Of a DNA stretch of 64,000 nt, positions 35,200-46,690 are shown piece after piece. Below the pieces are notes generated by a model that was given only the letters and a program-made list of their open reading frames with translations, had not been told where the DNA came from and searched no databases. Within the stretch, counting starts at the first letter, position 1. The number at the start of each line of letters is the position of its first letter. The position numbers were made by a program, and so were the translations under genes. The DNA is from Isoetes taiwanensis. Taxonomy: Eukaryota > Streptophyta > Lycopodiopsida > Isoetales > Isoetaceae. Location: positions 2,787,258 through 2,851,257 of the forward strand of contig JAJEKV010000046.1 of the NCBI GenBank assembly GCA_021234155.1, given 5' to 3'.

Positions 35200-35700
35200 G
35201 CACCAAATCACCAGATAGCTTATAAACTCTGATGATGTGGACATCCTAGCTTACATCCTGGAGGACATGTAGCACCATCTGGATGCTTTAGACACATTCT
35301 GTCAGGCCACTGATATGTGCATTAATCTGGCTAAGACTATGGTGTTGTTCATCTCATCCTCACGTTAGTCCAGGGCTCCCTCATTCACTTATCGATGGCA
35401 CAATGTGGATGTGACATCCACCTACAAGTACCAGTTCTTCTACATGGGGTCGAAGTCTGGGGCCCAGTGGTGTCCCTTGCCACCTGGAATGACTTGGAAC
35501 AAGTGCAGAAAGCCTTCCTAGCACGGATAGAAGTGAAATCCATGGTCCTATATCAAATTCTGTTGCAGGAGACAAGTTTCTTGCCCCTTCAGAGGGCAAA
35601 TCTTGATCACCACATAATCTACTTTTAGAACATGGTCAGTATGGACGATGCTTATCTCTCCAATCTGGCTTACACCATGGCAATGGGACCGCAGTAGCTC
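35200..35700 (+). pseudogene. LINE reverse transcriptase fragment
   Basis: Frames read DDVDILAYILED, LDALDTFCQATDMCINLAKT near 35225-35340 (motif C remnant followed by the gm.iN..KT block) and VLLHGVEVWGPVVS near 35425-35470. This is the same block order as the LINE fragments at 21-23 kb. Stops break it. Confidence 0.65.
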
Positions 35701-36329
35701 AAAACCGTAGAAAGGAAAGGCAGTACCTTGGCACTTGCTTCCTTAGCAAATTTTGGAATGTCAGTGCCCCTGAACAGGTTAGGAGAGCACATTACTAGTA
35801 CCGCATAAACACCACACTGGAACAGGGCCCGCACCACTACCGGCATATCCATTTTCCATGAAAAAGTCCAGACTCATTGCCTTGTCTTGACATATCCCAC
35901 AATATCTCATGATGTATAGATGTATATTTGAATAGTTTGCCAGTATTCTTATTATGACCACATTCCCTCGAAAACACTTCCAAGTGGAGGTTCTTTATTC
36001 CCAACAGTAATACGTCTGATGCGCTCCTTCTTTGAGTTGCATAGATCGATTGGTCTCCGTGCGCGATAAAATCATTCAATTTAATTCAATCCTAGAACAG
36101 CAACATGACTTCAAAAACAACTAGAAGCACTATAATCATTTTATGAGAAAAATGGATCGTAGTAAACAAAGGAAAAACAAAGATAATAGTAGCAGAAAAT
36201 GAGAAAATCTTCAGATGCATAATTGGAACAACTATGTTGAACAAGAATATTTCAATACAGTGATGATTCTTAAAACATGCAAGCTTATCTCTCAAGCTCT
36301 TATGAGATCCCACATATGGGATGTGGAGT

Positions 36330-36575
36330 GCGATCACAATGTCTCACGTGATCTGAGATTGTCTATGCTGCAGGGAATCTACAGTGGAAGATGAACGCCA
36401 TGCTTTCCTTGAATGCTCGAAGTTTGCAAAGATACAAAATGCCCATGCAATTGATTCTATGTCATTTAGAAGTTTCTTGATTATTACTTTCCATGACTCC
36501 TGCACGTCTAGAGGCTTCTCTCCAAGCCTGATGGAAGCATGTGGCAGATCATATGGAGACAAAAGACCCCTCGTT
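36330..36575 (+). pseudogene. LINE C-terminal fragment
   Basis: The frame from 36384 reads MEDERHAFLECSKFAKIQNA, matching the Cys-containing LINE tail (EDERH.l..C......R) also seen at 21046-21345. A decayed LRLS-like block precedes it near 36350. It is probably part of the same insertion as the RT fragment at 35200-35700. Confidence 0.55.
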
Positions 36576-37089
36576 TAGCGTCTAATAGACCTAGGGTATG
36601 GCTTGGCATTATAATAAAATCATCAATCATAATAATCAACAGTACTTTGTGAATTGATTGCGTTTGCTTTAAAGAAACATTATTAATATGCCATATTTGG
36701 ACTTGTAGAAAAAAGATTTAGATTATTTTATCAATAAAGAAGAAGATGGTAATGCTTTGCAGAATCACAAAAATATGATCTCTATTTATAGATCTTCAAC
36801 GGCAGTTTATCTGCTTCTAACAAGTCTATATGGATGGAAGTGATAATGATGAGGGTGCATTCCTTAGAAACAAAATCATCAACACCACCCCAAAGAAAAA
36901 CAGTGCAAGATATTTGTTAAAAATAAGTACCTGAATGATTCATGAGCATGTTGACTTTGAAAGTATTTTTGCTATGATTTCATTTTCATTATATCTGATT
37001 TGTAGACAGTGTAAGATTTTTAAATATTAATGAATATTATTCTAAAAAATTGCAAGTATTAAACATCATGAATTTTGAATTGGATTGAA

Positions 37090-38831
37090 ATTAATTAAAT
37101 GAATATTTCAAATGATTTATTAAAACGCAATTGATCTTGTAGATGGCATTCTATATGACCATACAAGTGACATGAATAGTGAGAGAAGCACAACATCCAA
37201 TGACATAAATTACAATCTGTGATATTCCTAGGATGGGTCCTATGGTACAATCCACTGGCCAGAAGTGAAGTGGTATTCTCAATGAGCTCTTCGAAAAACA
37301 CTGAGTACAAATTGGTTCCCCTCAGTGTAGAAAATTTGAAAAACTTGAAAAATAGAAATGCTCTGAAACTAGACAATTATCTAGAGCATGACAAAAAAAG
37401 CTAAACCCTTTACTGCTAGACTTAAGCGAAGGTGAAAAAACTAGCGATGGCTTCTCATCGGGACGAAAGACCCTGCCTTTGGGTTTTCGAGGGAAAACCC
37501 TAATGAGAAACAATTGCCAACGCTCTCGAGGAATGCCTGCAACCCGAACCAGAATGACGATCACCCCTAAAGATGAAGCATGATCCCACACACTTCAACA
37601 ACCAAGTAACCTGCAGAGTCAATCTATAAAAAAAAAAAAAAGATAATAACCGGCGAGTGAATTAGGCATCATGCGCATTAGTAGCATCAAAAGTATAATA
37701 AAACTCGAAGGTTCTAGGGCGATGCCGAGAAAGAAATAATAGTCGACCAATTGAGGACTGTCTGCAGAATGACTATCGTGGGAAACATCCAATTAGTACT
37801 GCCTCGGAGGCAACAGTGCCATGCCAACAAAAGAAATCGAATAATGAATACTGTCTTCAAGGCTAAGCGCCACACCAAAGCGAAAAATTTGGAGGCCACA
37901 GGGCCATAACATTGAAATGAAACATAATTAAATACTAGATTACCTGAAAACCATAGATACGACCAAGAAGGCAAATATGACCGAGGGAGGGGCAGCGGAA
38001 AACTTGTGGAGCCAAGAGAGCTTCATGGAAAGGAGCTCAAGATAACATCGATAGCTAAAAATGAGAAAAGTGGCAGTATAAATAGGAAATGCAAGGATGG
38101 CATCCCCATCCAAGGAATGCTGGTTCTGTTGCTATTGCAATAAAACCGTGAATAGCAATAGAACCGTGGCATTATTGTTGACTGGATGCATTATATGAGT
38201 GCCACTATATGTGGCAATATTATTGACCCAATGACCTTGCAAATGACATCAAGTGACAACATCCAGTTATATAAATGATAATTTGTGATATTATTGTTGG
38301 CCTGATGCATTATATGAGCGACATACATAGTGCCACTATATAATCACAATGTTGTATATCCAACTGCTCTAAAATCTGACCTAGTGAATGACATAAGTAA
38401 TGCTACTACATATGGCAATTACCAACAATAATGAGCAATAAATGACATTCGTATTGACAAATAGAGAAAATATTGATGTTGAGAAAATAGATGGCATTAT
38501 TTATGCCTTTAGTGGCAACGTTAAAATTGACACCAGAGATGACAGTTTATATGACTTAATTTGTGATAGAAACTTTAGCATTATGGGTTCTATATTTGAC
38601 TCTACCACTGACGCTAATGGTGACATTATGCTTGACTTTATAGATAATATTAAAGTTGTTTGTATAGGTGACATTATATTTGACATTGCAAAGGTGCTGA
38701 CATTATATGTGACGTTCTCAATGCTACTTTGATGTCACATATAGCATCAACTATTAAAAACATTTAAGTTGCAATTCTAGGCCAATCATTGACATAATTA
38801 GTGACACTAATTGCCCCCATCTCTTGTAGTG
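37090..38831. mobile_element. CACTA (En/Spm-type) element remnant, right end
   Basis: The right edge is GCCCCCATCTCTTGTAGTG at 38813-38831, the reverse complement of CACTACAAGAGATGGGGGC, a typical CACTA terminus. The 600 bases inside it are full of short repeats of TGACATTAT and TGCCACTATAT type in both orientations, the subterminal repeats to which CACTA transposases bind. Similar repeats at 37100-37230 suggest the element reaches at least that far. No matching left terminus was found, so the left end is lost or beyond decay. No transposase frame is recognised. Confidence 0.5.
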
Positions 38832-39848
38832 AGATGCCATCTGGGTGTTAGTTTTGAGAAACACTAGCAGCATGCAGGATGTTGGATACTTATGTACCTG
38901 GTAACCTACCGGCAGGTTATCGGACGTAAGTCGCAAGGGAGGGCAAAGTTCTATCCTTTCTTTGTTTTCTCTGGTTTTTTACGCTTATCTCTGTTTGGAC
39001 TCTGCGTGCCGTTCCCTTTTATGAACGTGGGATCTTTATAGATGCACTTTGCCCAACTAACTTTCATGTCGGCCCCTATTTCAGTGCCACCTCAAATAAA
39101 GTTCCTGATAGTCCATATGATGAGCTGCGTTTTTGTTTGTGGCACTAGCAGAATGGATGCCATATAGATATATGTGCCACTGAGAACTGATTTGGCCACA
39201 ACAACATGACCCACCAGCCATAGACCATCATAACAAATGTTTTGGCAGCCCCTATATAATCACATCCCATGCATCTCTAGATGAGAGGTGGATATCTACA
39301 GGAATTCTCAAAAGCCTAGGTTCCTTGCCATGAAAAGAACCATCTATGAAAATTCATTATAAGGTAGTTTCCTTTTATGTTTGAAGGTAATATTTCTGCC
39401 TCAGGAAAACGCGTGAGCATGACACGTGTCCCTAAAAATAATACTGGAAATTGAAAAAAAAAAAAGTGACGCCCCCTTCCTTCCTCTGCAAGCAATCCGG
39501 TCCTGCTCAGTTACGACCCTTCTCTGCCATTCCTATCCTGGATCTGTATGATTTCTTGCTCTGCAAGCAAATGAAGGTAAACACAGGTAAGTTTGCACCA
39601 TCTTATGGGAAGAGCGAGTATGGCAGGCGGGCTATGGCAAGCTATGGCAATATGCAGCCAATTTGCTAACCGATTGCAATCCAGCATGATTCGGTTCAAA
39701 TCCGGTTGATTTCGTCCCCTTTACCTTTGCTTTTTTATAATATGCCCCTCTTGCAGACATTTAAGTCCAGAAGAATCGGAGACGGGCTTGAAGCAAGAGG
39801 GGCATTTTCGCTGGGCAATGATTGGGCACATTAAGTCCGGTGGGTAAA
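38832..39848. other. no recognised gene; small inverted repeat
   Basis: Nothing coding is recognised. At 39750-39825 ATGCCCCTCTTGC and its inverse GCAAGAGGGGCAT flank a 50-base centre, a short hairpin that might be another MITE. A12 at about 39453-39464 is another possible tail. GTAAA at 39844-39848 is the left target duplication of element B. Confidence 0.35.
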
Positions 39849-41177
39849 TGTTGCCATGTTATGGCAGCATGGAAGAGCTAAGCAAATTTCTAGACTAATC
39901 CTTACACTTTGATCTGAATTACAAGGCACTGGAAGAATGCTTAACTAGCATACATTGAAAACTTGAAGAGCAAGGAGAGGACAATTAACTCAAGTCACTC
40001 AAAAGAGACAAGAGGAATGAAGGAAGGAAGGAAGGTTCTTTTATCGTCCGCGGAGGCCAATCGGCCTATGGGAGAATCAAGCAAAAGAAAAGAAGAGAAG
40101 GAAAAAGAAGACCCCTTGAAGATCATCTCTTGGTATGTGGTCATTTGTGTTCTTGGCATCTTTGTGCAGTTTGACTCCTATTCCACATCTCCCATACCTT
40201 CCACCATCATAAAACACCCATTAGACTTTGAACTCCATGCATACAATTCTTTCCCAAGTCAAACTTAGCTTTGAGAATTCTTTCTAGTCAAAGTACACCT
40301 TCAAGAATCATCTATTTGCTACACACCACTCACACCACTTCATCACCATCCAAAAGTTCAAAACTTCACTTGACTTGGTCATACATGTGGTCAAAAAGTC
40401 AACATTTCATGCAACATGGTCAAAGAAAAGGAAAAAGTTGCAAAATCCCTAAGGGAAATGTCCAAGACTCAAGTGTGCCCTAGGGAATGTCAAAAGGTTG
40501 CATTTCACAAAAAATTGACCCATGAAGGGTGCATTCCATGTGCCAAGTCACCATACACTTCATTCTATATGGCAAATCACCATACACATCACCATTCTAG
40601 TCATACCATGTCATGTTTCCATTTCCATGTTCAAAGTCTGAATCTATCCAAAGGTATCAAACTTGCACCCATAAGATGACATATCACCTTGCCACATCAT
40701 CATTGTCACCACCCCATCACCATCCACGTGTCACACACATCATCTCCACATCACTTTCAAATTTTGACTAGAAAGAATTTTCCAAGCCCAAGTTGATTGA
40801 CACGTCATCATCACCATTTGCCATGTCATACTCACCTAGCCTTGTCATCACTTCCACATGCCACATCATTCATTCCTTGAGCCATTTTTTAGACCAAAAT
40901 CAAGAGTGCCCCATTGCAAGAAAAGATTCCAGAATCTTCTAGAGTGCAAAAAAAGATTCCCTTTGAAAAAAAGAAAATTGAAAAATGGTTTTATTTTGAG
41001 CCTTATATTTGCCTCCTAGGGAATCGTGCCATAGACCTTGGGGTATAAAAAAAATTTCCTATCTAACCCCCCTCCCGGTCTATTTTTTTCTCCCGACCAA
41101 CCCCATGCCACGTGGAACATCCGGGCGTGTGGGGCGGTTGAGGTACCGAATCCCACGTGGATATTGCACGCTATAAT

Positions 41178-41186
41178 TATAAATAT
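41178..41186 (+). promoter_or_regulatory. candidate LTR TATA box (5' LTR of B)
   Basis: TATAAATAT follows a CCACGTGG-like G-box stretch (CCCACGTGGATATTGC near 41152-41167). The same pair is in the 3' LTR, there with one change in the G-box. Confidence 0.6.
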
Positions 41187-42263
41187 TGGATTTTCTTCTT
41201 GTTATATACCTTGAGGAGCCCCGAGGCCAAAAATGCACGTGGGATATTTCGTTCTAATTCTCATGAACCCTAAAATCTGTAAGCGCCAAGATCCGTCTGA
41301 TTCGGCCAAACTAACCATTCAATCATGAGTTAAACCTGCCGGATCAGCATGTTTAATGCCAAGAATACCTATTGTAAGCTAAAAGACAGAGATCAAGAAA
41401 ACAAAACAGAGCATCTATAAAAAGGGGCTTTTGACAGAAGGAAAATTCGAGGGCTTTGAGGCGAAAAAGTGATTTCTCGCTTTGAAGAAGGACCGGCTTG
41501 TTCGATTTGAGCTTGATTCTGACCTCCAAACTTGATTTGCAGTCCGGATTATTGACTAAATCGTCTGGATAGACTTATTGTTTACCTATTTGATCCTGCG
41601 CCCAAGACTCAGAGCTTGGGATTCATATTGTTATCTTTTGAGTACTTGAATTAATTGAAAATCCGACCCGTGTTGTGAAGTGTTTGTGCCACTTGATGTT
41701 CTATTCCCAAAAAAATAGCTGTTATCAGAGTCTTTTGCTATATCTTATCTTAGCAGCCAAATATTATCAATGTGGCAACTCAATATGTCCTCTGCAAGTG
41801 CAAAAAAATCCTGGTGTGAGTCTGGCTCATCAATGCAAGATTGAATCATCACATCTAGATCTATTGCAGCAAAATTTGGCATTGAGTATTAGAATAAAAG
41901 ATAGTAATGCGGAGAGTATTAATGTTGCCATCAAGTGCATATTGAGCATAGGAGTATTAGGTTCAGTGTGCATTCCCCCCCATAGATAGAATCTTGTTCT
42001 CAATTGTCTAGTCTCCATAGCAGTCAGCCAAAATATAAAAAAAGAAAAAAATTTAGAGTTCTATTTGCAAAAAACACCAAGGCCTCTTGTGTGCAGACCT
42101 TTTCAGAATAGGTGAAGCTTACAAAACCAAAAAATCTATTGCCATTAGCGAGATCATAAATCGAGCTCTCTGCCAGGGATATTGACCAGAAATTGACTAG
42201 GTCAGGAACAAGAATTTGGCCTATCTACCCCTTTCAGATTCACTCAGACTTTTGCAGCCGGAC

Positions 42264-42643
42264 GGTGTGGTAATCGTACTTCCGTGCGTTGGAAGTTTTC
42301 GTTTTCATGTCACGATACCTCTTAGCGTACTCAAATTCGCGATACCTAAAAAAAAACCGATCGTTAAAGTTGAAGTGCGGTTTATAAAATACCTTTAAAA
42401 ACATCACGATTTACCTTAGAAAAACCTTGAAAAAACTTAAAAAACCTTTAAAAAACGTAAAAAACCTTTAAAAAACGTACCATACCTCAAAAAGCGTAGC
42501 GTGCTTCAAAATTTTTTTTTTGATCGAGAATGCATAAAACCATTCGTGCGTATTGTATGTCGGTCGGTAAAAACCATTATTCAGATGCGTGTTATGCGTA
42601 AGTACCGAGAAGATGCGTCTGGCGTCGAACGTAACCTACGACT
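42264..42643. mobile_element. 380-base CpG-rich insertion in the 5' LTR
   Basis: The 3' LTR is continuous across this point (CAGAC at 51534-51538). The 5' LTR has CGGAC on both sides (42259-42263 and 42644-42648), a 5-base target duplication. The inserted segment has many CG dinucleotides, a poly-A-rich middle with repeated AAAAAACCTTTAAAAAACGT, and three copies of a CGATACCT/CCATACCT motif. The ends (GGTGTGG... and ...CCTACGACT) are not inverted repeats. It encodes no protein over 60 residues in any convincing frame. Its class is unknown. Confidence 0.75.
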
Positions 42644-42920
42644 CGGACAAATATAGGTGTTGAGCATCTGTGCTAACAAGAATCATTCCCAAAGCTTGAG
42701 TAGTGTGCATGTGGCAAACATTCTTTTGAGGCAAACTTTTTGTCCTTCAGAGAAAGCTATTTCAAACAATCTCTTGAGCATTATTTCTGGAATTTTTGCA
42801 CTCAGAGTGGTTGCCTTAAGCAACCTGGAGGTTCTAAACCACTGAGGTTGAAGGTTTTGCCATGAACACCTTCAACATTTTGGAGGTTCTACCGAGATTA
42901 TTTTCCTGGAATCTGAACTC

Positions 42921-43765
42921 ATGGCACCCAGAAGAGCTAATGAAGCATCTGAGCCTGCTGAAGCACAAGACAATCATGAAGCAACTGCTCCAACACCTAC
43001 TGTCACTGTACAAGCAAATTCAGGTATGCCTTGTTATTATTTTGAGCTGAACATGCCTATTCCAGTTCCTACCTTTGATCCAAGCATGAATGCCAACAAC
43101 TTCCTGAAGACTTTTGAAGAGTACTACCAAGAATATGGTCACAAAAAAGGCTGTAAGTTCTCTGAGTTTAAAAAATGTTTTAAGAATGATGAAGTCAGGG
43201 CTTGGTTGGAGTATGTTATAAGCTTAGGTGCCAATTCTTGGGATGAATTAGTAAAAAAATTCTTGGCACGCTTTGGTAAGCTTTTGGATCCCCAAGATTT
43301 GATATTTGAACTGCAAACTTTTCGCACTAAACATGGTGAAAGTGTGCATCAATATGTGGAAAGATTTAATCTCATCTTGTCAAATGCCAAATTAATCAGG
43401 TTCCCAATCATACCTTACATCTTGTGGCATCTTTTATCAGAGGATTAAGTAGCAGGCCAAGAATACACAGAAAGTTATTGAAGATTCAAAAACAAGAAGG
43501 ATTTGACACAATACATAAGGCTTTCACCAAGGCCACTGAGATTGCAGATATGATTTCTTACTTGCCAGATGATATGCACTCACCACATGACCCTTTTTTT
43601 CCAGATTATGAGCAAGAGTACATGGGACGGGACTACACATCTATCTTGTCGAAGGAGAAGAAAAAGGTAAAAATGGAAGATCTTTTGAGGCTCCCCGCGG
43701 CGGATGTAAGGCGAGATTACCAAAGTGTCACGAGGCCTTTGGTTGAGGTAACCAAGCAACTCTAA
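42921..43765 (+). pseudogene. gag, matrix/capsid part (element B)
   Basis: The start ATGGCACCCAGAAGAGCT at 42921 is 43 bases after the LTR and opens a 175-residue frame with WDELVKKFLARFGKLL and VHQYVERFNLI, the Retrotrans_gag pattern of plant Gypsy elements. A frameshift near 43430 moves it to a second frame (HLVASFIRGLS-like, then GFDTIHKAFTKATEIADM) that ends with a stop at 43763-43765. Gag forms the virus-like particle in the cytoplasm. Confidence 0.85.
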
Positions 43766-44187
43766 GAGCTAAAGAATTCAAAATTTGAGAAGAAAACTTA
43801 TCCTCCTTGTGTGCATTGCTTTAGAGACATTCACTCCTCTGACTATTGTTGGTATAGGCCATGCACAAAGTGTGGGAAAAGAGGTCACTTTGGCAAAGAA
43901 TGTCCTGTGTGTGCCTTTTGTAAGGCTGTAGGACATTATGAGGATAGGTGTAATGTGAAAGAGTACTTTGCTAGGCAGGAGAAATCCAAGACTAATGAGC
44001 AAAATGCCTCCATAAGGTTTGTGCAGGAAATTGAGGAGCAAGAAGAGATAATGGCTGTCCACACCAGGAGAATGAATAATGCCAAAGAGAAAGAGCCAGC
44101 TCATGCCAATGAGGAAGCTGAGATGTTGAAACACAAGGAAGCTGAGCAAACAATGGTTGTGCCTCCTCCACCTGCTCAAAAGTTTGT
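43766..44187 (+). pseudogene. gag nucleocapsid with two CCHC knuckles (element B)
   Basis: After a stop in the linker the frame resumes with two intact zinc knuckles, CTKCGKRGHFGKEC and CAFCKAVGHYEDRC (both CX2CX4HX4C), near 43863-43950. A charged linker rich in Glu and Lys follows. The open frame continues to 44413, but everything after 44187 belongs to an inserted LINE end, not to gag. Confidence 0.85.
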
Positions 44188-44544
44188 TATAGCTAATGGT
44201 CCTAATATTCAGTGTGCGAAAGAGTCATGGCAGCAGGTCAATTGGAAGAAGGCAGCGAGGAAGAAGTCTGTTATGTCATCTCACGAGGCTATCATGCCTC
44301 GTACTATTCAGTGGCTTGATAATTTAATGTCTGTTGATGATCATCTCGATGACGCAGAACATGATGATTGTGATGAGGCTATTAAACGCCTCAAGGTGGC
44401 ACAAGGAGTATGATTATATTCTGTGTATGGGTGGTTTTGCTTAGTGGACTACTTCGTCCTCTAAGTTTTGAGTCCCATGTCACAGATCCCTTGTATGTAT
44501 CTTGATTTTCCTTGATAATAAATTGTCGTCCTTCAAAAAAAAAA
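44188..44544 (+). mobile_element. 5'-truncated LINE end nested in element B
   Basis: AAAAGTTTGT occurs at 44178-44187 and again at 44545-44554. Between them are 357 bases absent from element A at the matching point, ending in GATAATAAATTGTCGTCCTTC and a run of A. This is the pattern of a LINE insertion in sense orientation with a 10-base target duplication. The last bases (GTCGTCCTTC plus A) match the end of the minus-strand LINE at 59561-60830 (TTTCGTCCTTC plus A), so they are probably related. Confidence 0.8.
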
Positions 44545-44589
44545 AAAAGTTTGTAAAAAGAGAAAAGGATTGTGAGGATTTCGAATATT

Positions 44590-45118
44590 TGCTAAAGAAT
44601 TCTAAAATCTGTGTGGACTTGCTAACTTTGCTCAAGATAGCTCCATCTTACAGAAAAAAGTTCTCAATTTGACCAGAGAGGATGAGTTTGCTCTAACAAA
44701 TCATATTGAAGAACATATGCTTACTCAGGAGGACTATGATCCAGGGGCTTTCACCTTTGTTGCCAAAATGGGAAAAAAAATCTTGACTAAGGTTTTACTA
44801 GATGGAGGGTCACCCTTGAATGTCATGCCCCATCATGTTATGAGGCTGTGTGGTCTTGAGAGAGATAAGAAGGCTCTAATGATATTGAAAACTTTCTCAA
44901 ACACGAAAATCAACCCTGTTGGAATAGTCAGTAATGTGCCTATTGATGTTGAAGGAATAATGGTTGCAACTAATTTTGTTGTGGTTGCTTTTGAAGGGAT
45001 AGAAGACAAGTCAGACATATATGATTCACTCTTGGGAAGAAAATGGCTTTCTACAGTTGATGCCAGACCTATATGGTCAAAAGGGGAGTGTACCATTTCA
45101 AATGGCAAAAAAAGGTAA
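44590..45118 (+). pseudogene. retropepsin-like protease (element B)
   Basis: The 149-residue frame from 44669 holds the active site VLLDGGSPLNVMP near 44797-44830 and the C-terminal LLGRKWL near 45035-45055, typical of retropepsins of plant Gypsy elements. A stop just before 44669 separates it from the upstream linker. It would release the pol enzymes from the polyprotein. Confidence 0.85.
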
Positions 45119-45700
45119 CATTATACAATAAGCTGGGAGAATTTGAAAGCATGAATTTCATTGAAGAAGAAATGCTATTGTCAAATCCATGTGGGGAATT
45201 TGAGCTAAATGCAATGGAGCTGGAGTCTAGCATGGAAATTCCTAAAGAATTAGCATCTCCTAAACCAGGTAACTTTGCATACTTGTGGTTTGATGGTGGT
45301 GTGTCTAAAAGGCTTAATGTGGCCTCTTCTGCTGCTGTTCTCAAAGATTCTTCCCATAGACTGTTGGCAAAAGTAGGTAGAATCTATCCCAACACCACTT
45401 CTAATATGGCAGAATACAAAGCCTTAATTGCAGGTCTCCAAGAGGCAAGAAATTTAAGCATCAGTGAGATAATTATCTTTGGAGATTCTCAACTTGTCTG
45501 CAGGCAAATATTGGGAGAATATCAGGCTAAAAATGAAGACATGATATAGCTCAAAAAACAAGCTATGCAGGAACTGAAGAATTTTGAGACTTGGGAGCTT
45601 TGCCATGTGCCAAGGGAGCAGAACTGTGAGGCTGACTCTTTATGCAAAAGTGTTCTACTTGAACACTTGGCTGAAGGAGCAATACAAGAGGAAGAGCTAG
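45119..45700 (+). pseudogene. RNase H domain located upstream of RT (element B)
   Basis: The frame 45073-45549 contains LWFDGGVSKRLNVASSAAV (first Asp, 45292-45294), NMAEYKALIAGLQEA (Glu) and IIFGDSQLVCRQILGEY (second Asp, near 45484). After one in-frame TAG at 45547-45549 the next frame gives CHVPREQNCEADSL, the final motif. All four catalytic positions of RNase H look preserved. The sequence style (AEYKALIAGL, GDSQLV, VPRE.N..AD.L) is that of the additional RNase H of plant Tat-type elements. Here it precedes the RT, and a second RNase H follows the RT. Element A has the same order. Confidence 0.85.
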
Positions 45701-46690
45701 AAAAGAAGGATCTGCAACAGTTATACCCTATTCTGTTAATCAATGCAAGTGAGGACAAACAGGTAAAAGAAATTAAAGTTAATAAGAGAGGTCTAGATAG
45801 AGTATTGTATGTTGCGGATTTGTTTAAGGAGGAGGATGATGCCTTTGTTACTAAATTCTTTGATGATTGGAAGGACATTTTTGCTTGGGATTATGATGAA
45901 TTGGTTGGTGTTGACAAAAGTATTTGTGAGTTTGAAATCAAGATCAAGGAAGGTATGAAACATGTTGTGCAAAAATTAAGAAGAATTAATGCATCTCTAT
46001 TAGGTCTAATCAAGGAAGAATTATACAAAATGAAAGATGCAGGTGTGATTGCAGAAATTATGAATCCTGAGTGGCTATCTTGCATTGTCCCTGTTGAAAA
46101 GAAAAACAAGACCATTAGAATTTGCATTAATTATAGGGATTTGAATAAGGCCACCATCAAAGATTGCTATCCATTGCCATTTCTAGAAGAGGTTTTGCAT
46201 GCTGTGGCAGGAAAAGAAATTTATTCCTTCCTAGATGGCTTCTCAGGTTTTAATCAAATAAGTATCAAGGAAGTCATTTATTACACCTTGGGGAACATTT
46301 GCCAAGAAAAGGATGCCATTTGGATTAATGAATGCCTCTGCAACATTCCAGAGAGTCATGGATACAATTTTCAGAGACATGCCTGCTAACACTTTTCGTG
46401 TGTTCTTAGATGACCTCTGCTTGGGAACTTCCTTTGAAAAACATTTTGATATGCTAACTATGTTGTTTGACTTGTGTAGAAAAGAGGGAGTTAGTTTGAA
46501 TCCGAAAAAATGTGTTTTCCTATCCTCAAAAGGGGAAGTTTCATGGGGATGACCAGCTTCTTGAGAATGTATGTCCCTCATTTTTCTCACACTATTAGCC
46601 CAATCTCTAATCTTACAAAGGTTGGAAAATTTTCCAAAAGTGAGAGTAAACATATTCTGATTAATTGGGATGAACAATGCCAAGAGTCTT
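45701..46690 (+). pseudogene. reverse transcriptase (element B), frameshifted and with a deletion
   Basis: The frame 45565-46389 carries the fingers (IRICINYRDLNKATIKDCYP) and motif A (YSFLDGFSGFNQI). A frameshift near 46290 moves to the frame 46313-46552 with MPFGLMNASATFQRVMDTIF and RVFLDDLCLGTSFEKH (FLDD at 46403-46414). Near 46548 the copy jumps straight to FLRMYVPHFSHTISPI. Element A has about 100 further bases there (near 2415-2525), so part of the thumb is deleted. The protein cannot be functional. Confidence 0.9.

Larger units (their letters stand above)
39849..42877 (+). repeat. 5' LTR of element B
   Basis: 3029 bases, of which about 385 are a later insertion (42264-42648 including one copy of the target duplication). 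It also has about 80 bases near 39980-40075 that the 3' LTR lacks. The first bases TGTTGCCAT pair with ATGGCAGCA just downstream. It ends TTCAACA at 42877. A possible primer binding site starts TGGAGGTTCTACC at 42881; the matching tRNA was not identified. Confidence 0.95.

Noticed and set aside
35833-35842. CACTACCGG as a left CACTA end for the remnant ending at 38831
   Set aside because: After CACTAC it does not match the right terminus, and no AGA duplication precedes it.
38442-38732. 96-residue plus-strand open frame rich in Asp, Ile and Thr
   Set aside because: It is read from the TGACATTAT-type subterminal repeats of the CACTA remnant, and its composition reflects the repeat, not a protein.
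42881-42898. TGGAGGTTCTACCGAGAT as a definite tRNA primer binding site
   Set aside because: It starts with TGG and lies three bases after the LTR, but I could not match it to a specific tRNA, so it is mentioned only as a candidate.
43811-44413. 200-residue frame as a complete Gag C-terminus
   Set aside because: The part after 44187 is an inserted LINE end bounded by a 10-base target duplication, so only the first part is gag.
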